Notes: generated from the sequence alone by a model not told the origin. A stretch of DNA of 64,000 bases from Adiantum capillus-veneris (GCA_014529385.2 CM043945.1:92738612-92802611), one strand, 5' to 3'. Numbered from the stretch's first letter, positions 1-11,151 are shown. Translations and numbers: made by a program.

Positions 1-60
1 TCAAAACCTCATTTTTTCACTTGTCATGGCCTCTCTACACATTTACGATGGTGCACATGC
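1..60. other. Left flank of Gypsy-1
   Basis: Non-coding host DNA. It ends in ATGC at 57-60, which is repeated at 10798-10801 just after the 3' LTR, so this flank was once continuous with 10802 onward. No gene is visible. Confidence 0.6.
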
Positions 61-330
61 TGATGGCCGGTTTTTAAAACCGTGACCGCGAGAACCACAC
101 CCTAAGGAAGGGAGGCCATATTACCAAAGAAGAAAAAAAAAAAAAAAAAAAAAGCTCTTTACCATTTACCAATGTTAAGTATGGAGCTTGATTTACCCTT
201 GTAATTTTCTGTGGTAAAAGCGCACATTTGTAAGGCCCCCATTATGAGGAGAAGCCATCGTGCGTGAAGGAAAATCACTCACCGGAAACCAAAATTTTCA
301 CGGACAAGAATCAAGGGCAACTTTAAAGGC

Positions 331-352
331 CTCGGGGGCGGAAGCCCCCGAG
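331..352 (+). other. Perfect GC hairpin with GGAA loop and T run
   Basis: CTCGGGGGC pairs with GCCCCCGAG (9 bp) around a GGAA tetraloop of the GNRA class, with seven T residues at 355-361. It lies in the solo LTR. It resembles a factor-independent terminator, but that has no established meaning for a plant Pol II transcript. Confidence 0.5.
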
Positions 353-637
353 ACTTTTTTTCCGTCGGAATATTCTTTTTCGCCGGAATATTATGGCCAG
401 ACGGCGGCCGGAAAGTGGTCGAAAAACAACCGGTCGGTTGGCCGGTGGCCGATAGTCAATGGCCGATGGCCGGTGGTCAGAAGTCAATGGCCGGTGGCCG
501 GTGGCCGAATTCAAAATCGGACTTGTCTTCTCAAGGGCGGCCACACATGGGCGGATTGGAGGGTCTGATTTCGACTTATTCACACAAGGGCGGCTACACA
601 TGGCTGTCTCTCATAAGAGAGGGCAGCCCTTTTGGCC

Positions 638-646
638 TATAAAAGG
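638..646 (+). promoter_or_regulatory. TATA box of the solo LTR
   Basis: TATAAAAGG in a GC-containing setting, followed by an A/C-rich likely transcript start. It matches the plant TATA consensus and is placed as expected for an LTR promoter. Confidence 0.5.
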
Positions 647-1398
647 AGGCCATTTCTACACACATTTCATAGTGTGAAGTTGATGCAACAAGGTGAGTGT
701 GAGGTGGTGAGAGTGAAGCAAGGCGGGAGCTCTATCAAGGGTTTAATCCCTTTGTAAACTACTTCTTCTTTTGAAGTGCTAAAGCCATTGAGTGGCTGCT
801 TTCCCGTGGACGTAGCCCACATTGGGTGAACCACGTATATCGTGTGTACTCTCTCTCTCTCTCTACTCTATAATCTCTTGTGTGTGAAATCTATCTCTCT
901 CCATTAAGTAATCTAAAAAAAAAATCTATTTAGCTACGTCTTATTTCCTAACAACCACCACCCCCCTCTAGGCTTAACCACTAGCGGGGCGCCGCCAGTT
1001 TGGCCACACACCCTCCATTATTTCCAGAAGACGGACTCACTCTCTCTCCTACTGCTCGGCTCCACCAATATTCTCTCTCTCTCCTACTCTGCCGCTGCAT
1101 TACCTGGCCCGGTGGGCGCATGAGACACCTATGCCTCTATCACACCCTCCGGCGGGCCGCCACAACTACTATATATTCTCTTTCTCTCTCTTCTAAATAT
1201 TCTTTCTCTCTCTACCTTTGCTCGTCCACACCCTCCAGCGGGCTGCCTATCCCCAATTTTTCCCCTCGTCCACATTCTACTGTCCCAATTTTTCCCCTCG
1301 TCCATATTCCACTGGCCTTACTACCCCCCCCCCCCCCCCCCTCTTGTTTTCTTCCATGCGGACCACGGGTCTAACACCCCCTCTCCCCTATCATCACT

Positions 1399-1401
<3 letters not shown>

Positions 1402-1484
<83 letters not shown>
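1402..1484 (+). repeat. (CT)n microsatellite, ~41 units
   Basis: Uninterrupted CT run inside the Gypsy-1 5' LTR, surrounded by further pyrimidine-rich DNA and two poly-C runs near 1326-1341 and 1684-1703. ORFs across this stretch are composition artefacts. Confidence 0.95.
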
Positions 1485-1487
<3 letters not shown>

Positions 1488-1921
1488 GGCAGTCCCGCGG
1501 GCCTTAGATGATTCTCTCTTCCTCTCTCTCCCTATCTTGTCTCTCCCACCCCTATCCTCTCACCATCACTCACAACCTCTCTCTCCCTATCTCACTTTCT
1601 CTTCCCATGGCGGGAACCCGCCTTAGGGGGGAGATTTCTTTTATATAATCTCTCACCCCCCCTCCCGTTGACTACGTTCAAACCCCCCCCCCCCCCCCCC
1701 CCCCGTTCTCGTCTACTGATGGCTCGCTGCTCACCCCCGGCCTCGTGCAGTTTGGACCCAGCCTCGCCGGGCGCGGATTGAAGCCACACAACAACCCCCC
1801 CTTATCCTCTCACCCCTCCCCCCCTCTCAACACCCTCTCCTTCCCTCCCTCGCGCTCTGCGTTCACTTGCAGGTGGCCCCCCCGATTCATGCGCACTGTC
1901 GCCCTTGTTCCCAGTGCTCGC

Positions 1922-1925
<4 letters not shown>

Positions 1926-1953
<28 letters not shown>
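1926..1953 (+). repeat. (AC)n microsatellite
   Basis: About 14 AC units in the 5' LTR, followed by more loosely CA-rich DNA up to about 2160. Confidence 0.9.
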
Positions 1954-1957
<4 letters not shown>

Positions 1958-2603
1958 CCTCTCTCACCCCATTCTCCCCCCCGCCTCTGCCGTAGCAGGT
2001 CCGAATTTACAAAAAAAAAACAACAAAGTATATATATTGTTATATATATATAATACCCCACCCCCCTGTTCCCACGCACGCTCGCGCACACACACCTATA
2101 CATATACACATTCACACACGCACCCATACATACACACCCACGCATAAACGCACACGCATGAAAAATACAAAAAAAAACGGAGGACCTTATGACAACGACG
2201 CCATCAACAAAGGAGGACGACCAGAATCACGCAACACCGACAACAAAAAGAAGAAAGGCGTCGAAGACATGCCCCGGCCGACCCCGAAAAGACATACGCA
2301 CTACACCGACGCATCGGCAAGCGGCCAATCATCGGCATCATGCAACCGCGACACCATTTTCAGTAAACCGTAGGTCATTATCATCATCATTTTTCAAGTT
2401 TTCACCCAAGCCTTGTAAATTCCCAATTTGTAATTTCCCTCTCTCTAGGTGATGGTCACAAAGGCCCACCTAGAGGTTTTCATTTTTAATAACTCCCAAG
2501 ACAAAGCAAGGGTCAACCACACCGGGCCCACCGCCTTGCTTTGTCTCCCCGATTAGCTTATCCTAATCATACCGGGATCACCCTAATCCAAGCAGCCAAC
2601 ACC

Positions 2604-2613
2604 TATAAAAGGG
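2604..2613 (+). promoter_or_regulatory. TATA box of Gypsy-1 LTR
   Basis: TATAAAAGGG, conserved at the matching place in the 3' LTR (10187-10196). This is the element's own promoter, separate from the TATA in the nested solo LTR. Confidence 0.6.
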
Positions 2614-2991
2614 TACTGAGAGGTCACTATCGGGGGGGGGGGGAGTTCATGAGAGGTCAGCACTTGGTAGAGTTTTAGTGGGAGGAATTGACACTATTGG
2701 CATCACGGGGAGGGGACTTGTGTGATGGTTTGTTTTGGGAATTGCACCATGTGAAGGGAGCTACGTCCACCTCTCGACTCCAATGGTTGATGCACACACA
2801 CATACACATTCTTGGTAGCAAGTTTCATATCATCGAGTCGTCTTTAGAGAACGCACCAAGTAGATTCACCATCTCTTCTCCCTATCTCCCTATCACCACG
2901 GTGTGTCACCTCGTCGGAAGGAAGTTCATTGTAAATACGGCAAGAAATAATTCTCCCTCACATCCCTGAGGGTTTTCATCATTTGTCAATG

Positions 2992-2994
<3 letters not shown>

Positions 2995-3039
<45 letters not shown>
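2995..3039 (+). repeat. (TG)n microsatellite in LTR
   Basis: About 22 TG units. The matching run in the 3' LTR (about 10577-10641) is longer, so the array has changed length since insertion. Confidence 0.93.
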
Positions 3040-3041
<2 letters not shown>

Positions 3042-3194
3042 GTTTGCGGTGTTCACATCACCGTGGTCTGCGTCCTAGCCGCTCAAAGATAGGTGGTGCC
3101 CCCTGTTCGCTTTACCGTGACCGGCTCAAGGCGCGCCATCGGCTCCCGACATTTTAGAGGCCGTCGAGGTTCGGGTATCGCTTTGCTGCCGTCA

Positions 3195-3216
3195 TTTGGT
3201 CCCCCACGGAGGAGGG
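3195..3216 (+). other. Primer binding site of Gypsy-1 (probable)
   Basis: Two bases after the LTR end, the sequence begins TGGTCCCCCACGG. Gypsy-2 has TGGTTCCCCCACTG at the same place. A TGG start fits pairing with the CCA end of a tRNA. I cannot name the tRNA; it is not the initiator Met primer used by the copia elements here. Confidence 0.5.
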
Positions 3217-3268
3217 CTTCTAAGAAACCTTCAATTTATAATGCTGAAAGCAACGCATCTCATCAATC

Positions 3269-3508
3269 ATGGAGGAATGGCTGAAGGAATTTTCTAACTG
3301 GAGGACGGAAGAGGAGGAGACTAAGGAGGCACTAGCTACCTTCATTGAAGTAGTACTACCAGGCTGTAGTGTCATCAGTATTCAAGAGGTAAGCTCCCCA
3401 TCTCGTGTTGCTCGTTCTAACCACAAATTGAGAGCGTCAGGTGGGAGGTCTATGAAGTGCTATTACTGTTGTCAACCAAAACACACTGTCAATGAGTGCC
3501 AGCAATGA
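3269..3508 (+). CDS. Gypsy-1 leader mini-ORF with CCHC zinc knuckle
   Basis: A 79-residue ORF just inside the 5' LTR. It starts MEEWLKEFSNW, followed by an acidic, probably helical stretch (EEEETKEAL). The C-terminus carries CYYCCQPKHTVNEC, an exact CX2CX4HX4C knuckle at about residues 64-77, which suggests nucleic acid binding. Gypsy-2 has a related N-terminus at 26903 (MDEWLAGFANW, then EEEEL) but no knuckle there. The main gag at 4571 has a separate knuckle, so this is an extra protein or a detached 5' exon of gag. Conservation of the start in two elements argues it is real. Function unknown. Confidence 0.5.
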   Translation: MEEWLKEFSNWRTEEEETKEALATFIEVVLPGCSVISIQEVSSPSRVARSNHKLRASGGRSMKCYYCCQPKHTVNECQQ

Positions 3509-3835
3509 AGGCAACGAAGGGGCTGAAATCGTTTATATCGACATCCACCGCGAAGAAGTCATCAACATCAAAGGAGGAAAGAAAACGGTAAGGCCTCTCT
3601 TCCCTAAGGAAACTGCAATCAAAGTTACAACCTTTACTCCAAAATGGCGTAAAGGGGCTGCTCGAGCCAAAGGTAAGGAAAGGTTAAGCGAGTCTGGAAA
3701 CACATGACCCCAAAGGGAGAAGCATCTGGCCAAGCAAGTGCTTCAAGCTCAGAGATCCGGGTCGTACCCAACTTGCCAAAGAGGAAGTCATCCGAAGCTA
3801 AGCGATAGAAGGTCGCCTACCGATTCGCACGACGT

Positions 3836-4234
3836 ATGCAAGTACTACCAGTCCACTTCGACAATCCTGAAGAAGAAGTGGTAAGAAGGTTCCCATGTCC
3901 TAAGGAAGAGTGGTTCGGCTATTGCTCTTGCTGTTTTGAAAGACGGGTAGAGAGTCTTGCTCCTCTCCCTGTACAACTTATCCTGAAGAAGCTCTCCACC
4001 ACGGGTGAAACCCAGTGGGCTGGAGACGAGTTGCAGCTGAATGGAGTGGAATTCATGCAGCACGCTGACTACGGTAATTATCTGCAGTTGCTGCTAGCCA
4101 AAAGGCTGGGAGTGGTCAAACGTGTCGCCATCACCCCGTACGTGCTGAGCGACGAAGGAAAGGTAGAGCCCATGAAAGGCGACGACCTCCTATGGATGTG
4201 CCGATTCATCAACACTGGCACGGTAAGAGTATAA
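3836..4234 (+). CDS. Unrecognised accessory ORF in Gypsy-1
   Basis: A 132-residue ORF between the mini-ORF and gag. The N-terminal part has a Trp/Cys-rich stretch (EEWFGYCSCCFERR, about residues 24-37). The middle is mixed polar and hydrophobic, and the end (DDLLWMCRFINTG) looks globular. There is no transmembrane segment or known motif I can recognise, and I see no counterpart in Gypsy-2. It may be an accessory protein of this lineage or a captured host exon. The flank at 3509-3835 keeps short open stretches without a clear product. Confidence 0.4.
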   Translation: MQVLPVHFDNPEEEVVRRFPCPKEEWFGYCSCCFERRVESLAPLPVQLILKKLSTTGETQWAGDELQLNGVEFMQHADYGNYLQLLLAKRLGVVKRVAITPYVLSDEGKVEPMKGDDLLWMCRFINTGTVRV

Positions 4235-4570
4235 GTAAGTACTCCACTCTCTGTGCGTGATGGAAAATGGACCGACAGAATTCCCGTTTAGATTCCTACA
4301 GCATATGTATGTGAATATCTATGTAGATAGGAAAATCTTCTACCAACAGAAGATCGTGTACCTATTCGGTGCGGCGGTGCTAGGAGAAATCCTTAATTCC
4401 CCAAACCCTATCATTCTCCCCATATTGGATTACCACCATTCCTTCAATGTTTCTATCTTTATCTTGTTTTAATCTATCCACCCAACTCTGTAAAAAGCCT
4501 CTATGAGCTGCTACTGTTGTTAGTATAATATAAAAGAAAAAAAAAGTTTGTAATTTTTTGACTCACTACC

Positions 4571-5956
4571 ATGGCAAGTGTTTCTTTCCCGACGTTCAGT
4601 GGAAACAAGGGAGAAGATCTCACCATCGACTTTCTGGATGATTTCGACATCACTTGTGTGGTTTCCAACAAGGATGATGATGCTTCACGACTTCAAATTT
4701 TTCCTCTACTGATGAAAGTAGAGGCCAAGTCCTGGTACAATGCATTGCCCCAGGCTACCAAAAAATGCATGGGATGTGTTACGTGTTGCCTCTGTAAAGA
4801 GGTTTGGTGGAGGCACAACCTCGAAGAAGCTATGGCAGCTACTGACGAAATTGAAGCAGGAAGTCTGCTAGAGTATGCCACCTACGAGTCCAAGTTTGTG
4901 GACTTATGGGAGAGATGGGTTGCCTCAATGGAGGAAGGCGAAGGAGCGCCTAATTTTCTGAAGAAGGACCGTTTCATTGCTGGCATGTGGTCACCGCTTA
5001 GAGAGAAGGTGAAGGGAAGGTTTCCTGCAACATATGAGTTGGCAGTAGAAGTAGCCCGCCTTAAAGACAAGAAGCTGCGCATGCAAGCAAGAGTAAACGA
5101 GTCAGAGAAAACAAGCTCGGTCCGACCAACCCCAGTGACTGCAACAGCCATTCATAGAGCCCAACCATGAGAGGCATCAGAAGAGCAGCAAGACCTGCTG
5201 AGTCGCATCACTAGCCAACTAGAGAGTTTATTTGTGCATCTGGTGCAGCAAGGACATGCACCTGTCAGAAATCCAGAACAAGGAAGAGGACAACGAAGGC
5301 AAAACCAAGAGTACCACTGCTACAATTGCGGGGAAGACGGCCATGGTATGTACTACTACCCACATCCAAGGAGGCAGAATTTCAATAGAGGGGGGAGACA
5401 GAATCAGGTCTCTCTGCCAAGGGCAAGACAACCACCACCCAGGCAACCAGGGCCGATCCCACCGGTCCAGATCCTTCGACCACCTGTAAAACAACCACCA
5501 CCACCACAACCTCTCATTCCACCACTACCCCCACCACCTGCTATAAACCAAGCGGTGAGTGTTATTAGCTTGGAGGATAAAGGGAAGGCAAAGGTAGAAG
5601 AATCAGTTTGAGAGAAGCACAAAGGGAAAGCAAAAGTAGAAGAAGTGGATGCTATGGGAGTGAAGCGTGCCAGGCACGAGGAAGCCTCTCAAAGAGAAGA
5701 GAAAATGAAAGGGAAGGCTGAGTCTAGCAAGCAAGCAGCTAAACCGCAACGGAAGATAGACATCGTGGATTTCTCACTAGGTGAGTCTACTAAGCCCTAT
5801 GATTTGGTTCAGGATGTGTTGATGCATGGCCTCGAAGATAACTTGGCCCCAAGTAATCCACCTTGCACCAAGAATGAGGAGGCAATGGACAAAAATGGTG
5901 AGTACCAGGAAATCAAGACCAAGGATAGTTGGGGCTATCTCTGGAAGGGATCTTGA
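4571..5956 (+). pseudogene. gag: Gypsy-1 gag, broken by two stops
   Basis: Capsid and nucleocapsid polyprotein, one reading frame throughout. It starts MASVSFPTFSGNKGED, almost the same as Gypsy-2 gag at 27679. The retrotransposon gag region includes a helical block with LEYATYESKFVDLWERW, followed by a Pro-rich linker. The zinc knuckle region reads CYNCGEDGHGMYYYP: the final Cys of the CCHC knuckle is Tyr, whereas Gypsy-2 keeps Cys. In-frame TGA codons at 5168-5170 and 5609-5611 interrupt it; both could come from CGA by C-to-T change. A short gap relative to Gypsy-2 lies near 4770-4830. Confidence 0.85.
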
Positions 5957-5959
5957 CGA

Positions 5960-8900
5960 CATCCTACCAACTATGGATGCCCACATCAAGGGGCAATGAA
6001 TCTCAAATGTCTACATAGATGGTGGCGTGCAAATATGCGTCATGAGTGAAAAAATGATGCACCATCTAGGTCTAGAGGTGAGTAGGCCGGCATCCTGCCG
6101 AGCCAAAATGGCAAATAATGTAAGAGTGAAATGCGTAGGCATTGTGAATGCGGTCAAAGTAAAAGCATTCAATACAGAAGTGGAGGTAGACATCTTTGTC
6201 ATGCCACACAAAGGGGAGGGCTACCCTATCATTCTTGGGAGACCCTGGCTCATGGCTATGGAAGCTAAGCAAGACTGGAGCACCGGAATGATTCAAATGA
6301 AGGACACTAAAGGGAAGTCCATATTCTACGACATGAGGACCGGGAAGCAACGCAACATGATCTTGGAGGCTTCAGAAGATGAGTCCACCAGCGACTATTC
6401 ATTTATCTTAGGAGAAGAGACAAACACCACTGACGGGAGTGGCAATAGCATTGAAGTGATGGGGGTCATTCTTAAAGACCCAAAAAGATTGACACAATCT
6501 GAAACACCCCCGACAAACCAAGAGGAACCATCAGGTATGCAATCCTTAGAGGATGCAGGTAAATTACAAAGGATGCTCTCAAATGAGTCAATCGATGAAG
6601 AAAGGAAGGAATATGTCTCCATGCTGGGTAATTTCACTACACTATTCATTGATGGCTATGATAAGATCATAGGAATCACAATAGTACAACACCACATAAA
6701 ACTCAAGGAAGGCAGTAAACCCGCGATGCAAAAGCTCAGAAGACTTGGAGTAATCCAACAAGAGGCACTACTTAAAGAAGTGAGAAGTTTGCTACAGGTA
6801 GGTTTCATCTACCCGGTCGAAGACTCAGAATGGGTCTCCCCAGTAGTAGTCACACCAAAGAAGAATGGCAAGTGAAGAGTCTCTGTGGACTATAAACCTC
6901 TGAATGCAACCACGAAGAGGGATCACTTTCCCCTCCCGTTCTAGGATGAAATTCTCAATGAAGTGGCGGGTCACAAGCGATACACAGCTTCCAGATTAGC
7001 ATTGTAGAAGAAGACCAGAAGAAGACAATCTTCATCACACCTTGGGGATGCTTTGCTTACAGAGTGATGCCTTTTGGCCTCACTAACGCTCTAGCCACAT
7101 TTTAGCGCTATGTGACCTTTGTTTTCCAACCCTACTTTGGAACGTCAATACGGGTTTTCATAGATGATTTTTGCATTTATAGTTCACGAGCCCTCCATTT
7201 AAGAAAAGTCTATGATGGCTTAACCAGGTTGCAAACCTTGGGTGGCCAGCTCAACATGGATAAGTGTCACATTGGTGAAAGCAAGGTCACTCTCCTTGGC
7301 CATGTAATTTCAACAAAAGGGATTGAGGCTGACCCTAGCAAGATTCAAGCTTCGGTATCTTTGTCATCACCCACCACCGCTAAGCAGTTGGTTTCTTTCC
7401 TTCAGAAGGTAAGATACTTAAGCAGGTTCATTCACTTGCTATCTCAAGTGGTCCTCCTTCTAAAGCAAATCACCTAGAGGAATGTCTTCTCATGGAGTGA
7501 AAAAAATGAGCAGCAATTTCCCAAGGTGAAGCAAATCCTAGCTAAGCTTCCCACCATTTCACCCCCTAAGTGGGACAAGCCATTTTATGTGAACCCCCAA
7601 TGTAGGAAGTTATACACTCGGAGTCGTACTAATGCAAAAGGACCCCCAAACTTCTTTCATGCGTCCTATTTACTTCTCCAGTCGTGTCATGACCCCATCA
7701 GAAAAGGGATTTAACGAAGTAGAACACATGGTTCTTGCACTAATGTTTGCTACCACAAAGTTCCGCTCCTATCTTCTGCCTAGACCTTTATAATTCTGCC
7801 AATGGAGGAGGTCTTTCCATATGTAATGCGACACATGGATGTCTCATCTAGGATCTCTAAATGGCTGGTTAGATTACAAGAGTTCGACTACACCATGCAA
7901 GTGGAAAACTCCACCAGGGCTAGTTTAGCGGGAATACTCACTCATCGCCACTATGAGAAGAAGCTGAATGTCAATCCGGAAGCAAAAGAAGAAACAACAA
8001 TGGTAGAAAGTCCTAAGCTAGAAAGAGCTCACTCTCTATTCTTTGATGGAGCATACAAAAGAACGGTGGACTAGTCTGCAGCTGGCATAGTCATTTTCAA
8101 TGAGCAACAAGAAAGGGTATTCTCCATGGAGCAGTTATTACACTCCCACTCCAACAACAAAGCAGAGTATGCAGCTCTAATTCTTGGGGTGGAACAGTGT
8201 ATTTCACAAGGAATTCAACGCCTAAATGTGTTTGGCGATGCTTTGCTTTTGATAACGCAGATAAACGGTACTTGGGTTTGTAAAAATCAGGTTTTAGTTG
8301 GTCAATTATGCCAAGTTAAGGATCTTCTAAGGAAGTTTGAAGCAGTGAAACTATTTCATGTCCCCAGAGCAGAAAATCAGGAGGCAGATGCTCTAGCCAA
8401 AGAAAGAATACAAGACGTTCCCGTAGGAGCAATCAAACTGAAACTACCCCTCTTTCAAGGTAGTGATGCTATGCCTGATATCATTAACTTTCTAGATACA
8501 GGAGAATGTCCGAAAGGGTGCACCAAAGGCCAGAAACAGTGGCTGGTAAGGAAGGCTACCAGATACCGCCTTGTAAACAACCACTTGTATTATAAGGGCA
8601 AGGATCAGATTCTCAGGCGAGTGCCAACCTCTAGTGAGATCACAGAGGTAATTTCAAGTTGCCATGATGGCGTCTGCGGCGGTCATTTTGCTCTGGATAT
8701 CACCAGTAGGAAGATTCTACAAGCAGGATACTCTTGGCCTAGCTTGAACAGGAATGTACACCATTGGTGTAAAACATACAAGGCTTGCCAAGTGGCCAGT
8801 GATCGTACATTAACCTATGAGCCACAAACTCTTATCATCTCGTATGGTCCATTTGAGAAATGCGGAATAGATGCAATCGGTCCTTTACCAAGGGCCCACT

Positions 8901-9750
8901 CATGTAAACTGTACATCATAGTGGGTGTAGACTACATGACCCGATGGGCGGAAGCAACAGCCACCAGCCGCATTACAGCCCGAGGGTAGCAAGGTTCTTA
9001 TTTGAGCACATATGTTTCCGTTTTGGCACTCCTCTTCAGATAATATCAGATAGGGGACCAGGTTTCAGAGGCAATCTGGTAGGAGAACTGATGAAAAAGT
9101 TAGGCATCACACGCCGACATTCCACACCATACTATCCACAGTATAATGGCCTAGTAGAAAAGGTAAACGGAATGATTTGCAAAATCATCACAAAACAGGT
9201 GAACAATCACACAGGAGACTAGGATAAACATCTCATGGCAGCTCTATGGGCCTATCGAACAACGTTCCGAACATCATTAGGTTTCACCCCTTTCCATCTA
9301 GTTTACGGAAAGGAGACAATTCTACCCATTGAGGTACAGATAGCTAGCTTATGAGTCTTGGATAGCCAGATACATCCCCCAATTGTAAATCTCCGAAACC
9401 ACATCCTGGATCTGGAGAGACTTAAAGAAAAGGGTATGGAAAAGGGTATGTTAGTGCTGAGATATAACAACAGATTCGACACCAAGAAAGACAAGAAATT
9501 TCAACCCTGATGGGAAGGACCATTCATTGTCAAAACGCGCTATGACAACGACAGCTATAAGCTGATGAAAGCAGATGGGAGAATTCACAAGACTAGAGTC
9601 AATGGATGGAGGCTGAAAAGGTATTTTCTTAGGTTTGATCCAGAGTCCATGCTAGACATTCCAGAAGAGGGAGAACCCTCTAATTCCACAACTAAAGATG
9701 TAGAGGAACGGTTAGAAGCACGAATGCCTCTAGCCAGATGGGAGGGCTAA
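5960..9750 (+). pseudogene. pol: Gypsy-1 pol (PR-RT-RH-aRH-INT), multiply broken
   Basis: Order and motifs match Gypsy-2. Protease: YIDGGVQICVMSE near 6017. The reverse transcriptase start is intact to 6875, where TGG of the K-W-R-V motif has become TGA. The catalytic FIDDFCIYSS lies near 7160. An archaeal-type second RNase H is around 8040-8410 (FFDGAYK, NNKAEYAAL, VFGDALLL). Integrase has an HHCC-like region (HDGVCGGH, later Cys residues), a D-D-E core (DAIGPLP, SDRGPGF, EKVNG) and a C-terminal GPF motif near 9519. Stops and frameshifts occur near 5990, 6873, 6942, 7104, 7475, 8072, 8987 and 9220. It cannot encode a working polyprotein. Confidence 0.88.
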
Positions 9751-10573
9751 TGACGGCTGGTTTTCGAAACCGCGACCGCGAGAACCACACCCTAAGGAAG
9801 GGAGGCCATACTACCAAAGAAGAAAAAAACAAAAACAAAAAAAAGCTCTTTACCATTCACCACCCCCCCTCTAGGCTTAACCACTAGCGGGGCGCCGCCT
9901 ACACCGACGCACCGGCAAGCAGCCAATCATCGGCATCACGCAACCACGACACCATTTTTAGTAACCCATAGGTCATTATCATCATCATTTTTCAAGTTTT
10001 CACCCAAGCCTTGTAATTTCCCTCTCTCTAGGTGATGGTCACAAAGGCCCACCTAGAGGTTTTCATTTTTAATAACTCCCAAGACAAAGCAAGGGTCAAC
10101 CACACCAGGCCCACCGCCTTGCTTTGTCTCCCCGATTAGCTTACCCTAATTAAACCGGGATCACCCTAATCCAAGGAGCCAACACCTATAAAAGGGCACT
10201 GAGAGTTCACTATCGGGGGGGGAGGTTCATGAGAGATCAACACTTGGTAGAGTTTTAGTGGGAGGAATTGACACTATTGGCATCACGGGGAGGGGACTTG
10301 TGTGATGGTTTGTTTTGGGAATTACACCATGTGAAGGGAGCTACGTCCACCTCTGGACTCCAATGGTCGATGCACACACACATACACATTCTTGATAGCA
10401 AGTTTCATATCATCAAGTTGTCTTTAGAGAACGCACCAAGTAGATTCACCATCTCTTCTCCCTATCTCTCTATCACCAAGGTGTGTCACCTCGTCGGAAG
10501 GAAGGTCATTGTAAATACGGCAATCAATAATTCTCCCTCACATCCCCGAGGGTTTTCATCATTTGTCAATGCT

Positions 10574-10644
<71 letters not shown>

Positions 10645-10797
10645 AGTTTGCCTTGTTCACATCACCATGGTTTGCGTCCTAGCCGCTCAAAGCTAGGTGG
10701 TGCCCCTTGTTCGCTTTATCGTGATCGGCTCGAGCGTGCCATCGGCTCCCGGCGTTTTAGAGGCCGTCGGGGTTCGGGTATCGCTTTGCTCCCGTCA
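9751..10797 (+). repeat. Gypsy-1 3' LTR (1047 bp, internally deleted)
   Basis: Starts TGACGGC right after the pol stop codon and a purine-rich tract (GATGGGAGGGCTAA, the likely polypurine tract) and ends CCCGTCA. It joins the 5' block ending GGGGCGCCGCC directly to TACACCGACGC, skipping about 1.3 kb present in the 5' LTR. TATA box at 10187-10196; a long TG run at about 10577-10641. Confidence 0.9.
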
Positions 10798-11151
10798 ATG
10801 CTAGTTACTATTTTTGATAGTTTTTGCCCGCTTTGAACTTTCTAGGCGAGGTATGTACACTACCATGTGTCAAACCACATAAGCATATTCTAATGTTTTT
10901 TTAATGCATGTTCTAGAATCATCCAACACTAACGGCGCCGCATCCAAGGCTCCAAATCCTCATTAAGTTATGTTCACACAAGCCAACCGTTAACAAGCAT
11001 ATGTACAATGTGTACAATGTGGCATTCGGTGCCATGCATCCAAAACCATTCATAATGGTTCATACACATTGTTTTTAACCTATATATGTGCCACAACATG
11101 ACATTTACCTCCTCTAAATGTGCACATCCTTGGATATGTGCCCCAACAAGT
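10798..11151. other. Intergenic; possible remnant LTR
   Basis: No gene seen. On the minus strand the sequence just after the gypsy remnant's stop codon begins TGTTGGGGCACATATCC, so part of this stretch may be that remnant's 3' LTR. I could not define its other end. Confidence 0.35.

Larger units (their letters stand above)
173..953 (+). mobile_element. Solo LTR nested in Gypsy-1 5' LTR
   Basis: A 781-bp block starting TGTTAAG and ending CCTAACA (TGTTA/TAACA termini). It is flanked by ACCAA on the left and ACCAC on the right, a 5-bp target duplication with one change. The other Gypsy-1 LTR has the empty site around 9855-9870 (ACCATTCACCACCC). It holds its own TATA box and a GC hairpin but no coding region, so it is a solo LTR or a small non-autonomous element. 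The parent family is not identified. Confidence 0.75.
61..3194 (+). repeat. Gypsy-1 5' LTR (3.1 kb, with nested insertion)
   Basis: It aligns with the 3' LTR at 9751-10797 over three blocks: 61-172, about 954-990, and about 2303-3194. The block at 173-953 is a nested solo LTR. The block at about 991-2302 has no counterpart in the 3' LTR. It is rich in CT, C and AC runs like the middle of the Gypsy-2 LTR, so I read it as original LTR sequence lost from the 3' copy. The last ~130 bp, from GTCCTAGCCGCT to CCCGTCA, are shared with the Gypsy-2 LTRs. Confidence 0.88.
61..10797 (+). mobile_element. Gypsy-1: degenerate Ty3/gypsy (Tat-like) retrotransposon
   Basis: Complete but dead LTR element. Both LTRs start TGA(T/C)GGC and end CCGTCA, flanked by a 4-bp target duplication ATGC (57-60 and 10798-10801). 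Internal order: leader mini-ORF with a zinc knuckle, accessory ORF, gag, protease, reverse transcriptase, RNase H, second RNase H, integrase. The extra RNase H domain before integrase places it in the Tat-like group. Many stops and frameshifts break gag and pol. Gypsy-2 at 25265 is a better-preserved relative with the same order. The 5' LTR is 3134 bp and the 3' LTR 1047 bp, because of a nested insertion in one and a probable deletion in the other. Confidence 0.93.

Noticed and set aside
331-361. Bacterial-type terminator implying bacterial DNA
   Set aside because: Stem plus T run fits the pattern, but the location is a plant LTR with a TATA promoter; no bacterial genes nearby.
1000-2373. Pro/Ser/Leu- and Thr/His-rich ORFs
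   Set aside because: Translations of CT, C and AC microsatellites within the LTR.
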